From Fen-1245 sp963835535 (GTDB taxonomy: Bacteria; Gemmatimonadota; Gemmatimonadetes; Gemmatimonadales; JACORV01): 64,000 bases of DNA. Shown here one piece after another: positions 63,917-64,000 of this stretch. The number at the start of each line of letters is the position of its first letter. Within the stretch, counting starts at the first letter, position 1. The notes under the pieces are model-generated. The model saw only the letters and a program-made list of their open reading frames with translations. It was not told the origin of the DNA and did not search any database. The stretch covers positions 186,001 to 250,000 of the forward strand of contig CAWIFL010000005.1 in assembly GCA_963835535.1 (NCBI GenBank), read 5' to 3'. The position numbers and the translations under genes were made by a program.

Positions 63917-63922
63917 GGGATC

Positions 63923-64000
63923 CTACTTGTCTTTCCCGTCGGAGAGCAGGCCCCGTTCCCGCGCCTGAGCCAGCAGTCGTTCGGCGAAATCGAGCCGGTT
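63923..64000 (-). CDS. C-terminal end of an unidentified protein (runs off the window)
   Basis: 25 residues are visible, reading NRLDFAERLLAQARERGLL and then SDGKDK before a TAG at 63923. A charged amphipathic helix. Too short for assignment. The codon pattern and close spacing to the lipoprotein gene support its being real. Confidence 0.4.
   Translation of the reverse strand, partial: NRLDFAERLLAQARERGLLSDGKDK

Overview
This is a GC-rich bacterial chromosome segment with dense, tightly packed genes: stop/start overlaps such as ATGA or GTGA are common, and no gene-free stretch exceeds about 200 bases. Gene content indicates a Gram-negative, menaquinone-using organism: a Kdo/heptose-type LPS kinase, a family 9 glycosyltransferase, outer-membrane barrels, paired M16 peptidases, and menG with UbiD-, UbiA- and UbiX-like late menaquinone genes. 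The mixture and style suggest a Gemmatimonadota-type lineage. That is inference, because no rRNA or marker phylogeny is available here.

Layout: 1-7226 (minus) runs gpmI, an outer-membrane barrel, tungstate/molybdate permease and ATPase, a frameshifted PTPS-family gene, fdhD, mobA, mobB and a PBP4-type carboxypeptidase. It joins central metabolism to a molybdenum/tungsten cofactor and formate dehydrogenase maturation block. 7259-17156 (plus) carries an SH3-like secreted protein, a small conserved-looking protein, guaB, an APC permease, an NrnA-like DHH phosphoesterase, a NifU-like scaffold, an Mrp/ApbC carrier, a TPR-like secreted protein, a MATE exporter and a SAM hydrolase. 17176-20355 (minus) is an ECF sigma factor, a putative membrane anti-sigma and two envelope proteins. 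20405-24713 (plus) is the late menaquinone cluster with a 44-residue ORF wedged between ubiA- and ubiX-like genes, ending in a YfcE-type phosphoesterase.

24726-33217 (minus) contains two M16 peptidase subunits, a UvrC N-half/GIY-YIG nuclease, mutM, purD, an M48 peptidase and a separately promoted cystathionine gamma-synthase/lyase. 33365-38667 (plus) contains an HD-GYP response regulator, a phosphohexomutase, glmS, dtd and maf. 38669-43704 (minus) contains a glycosyltransferase, an LPS kinase, an FHA-GAF adenylate cyclase and trpE. 43755-49269 (plus) contains an Omp85-like barrel, a GspE/PilB ATPase fused to a receiver domain, a HisB-like protein that has lost its metal ligands, and a Nudix hydrolase. 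49338-59732 (minus) contains a hybrid histidine kinase, a secreted protein, engB, clpX, clpP, trigger factor, tRNA-Leu, htrA and dnaK, which form a protein quality-control block. 59894-62434 (plus) is a compact microcompartment-type operon: rhomboid protease, two EutN/CcmL pentamer proteins and a deoxyribose-phosphate aldolase with an N-terminal helix that looks like an encapsulation peptide. The window ends with a His-rich heptad protein, a UPF0104-like membrane protein, a small lipoprotein and a partial gene.

The items most worth a second look are the rhomboid/BMC-P/DeoC operon with a 25-bp inverted repeat, the ligand-less HisB paralogue beside a GspE-receiver fusion, an 80-nt repeat found both inside trigger factor and just upstream of the tRNA-Leu gene preceding it, the tRNA-Leu/trigger-factor junction that would yield a near-leaderless mRNA, the translationally sandwiched 44-aa ORF, and a recurring promoter layout that places the -10 box only 5-8 nt before the start codon.
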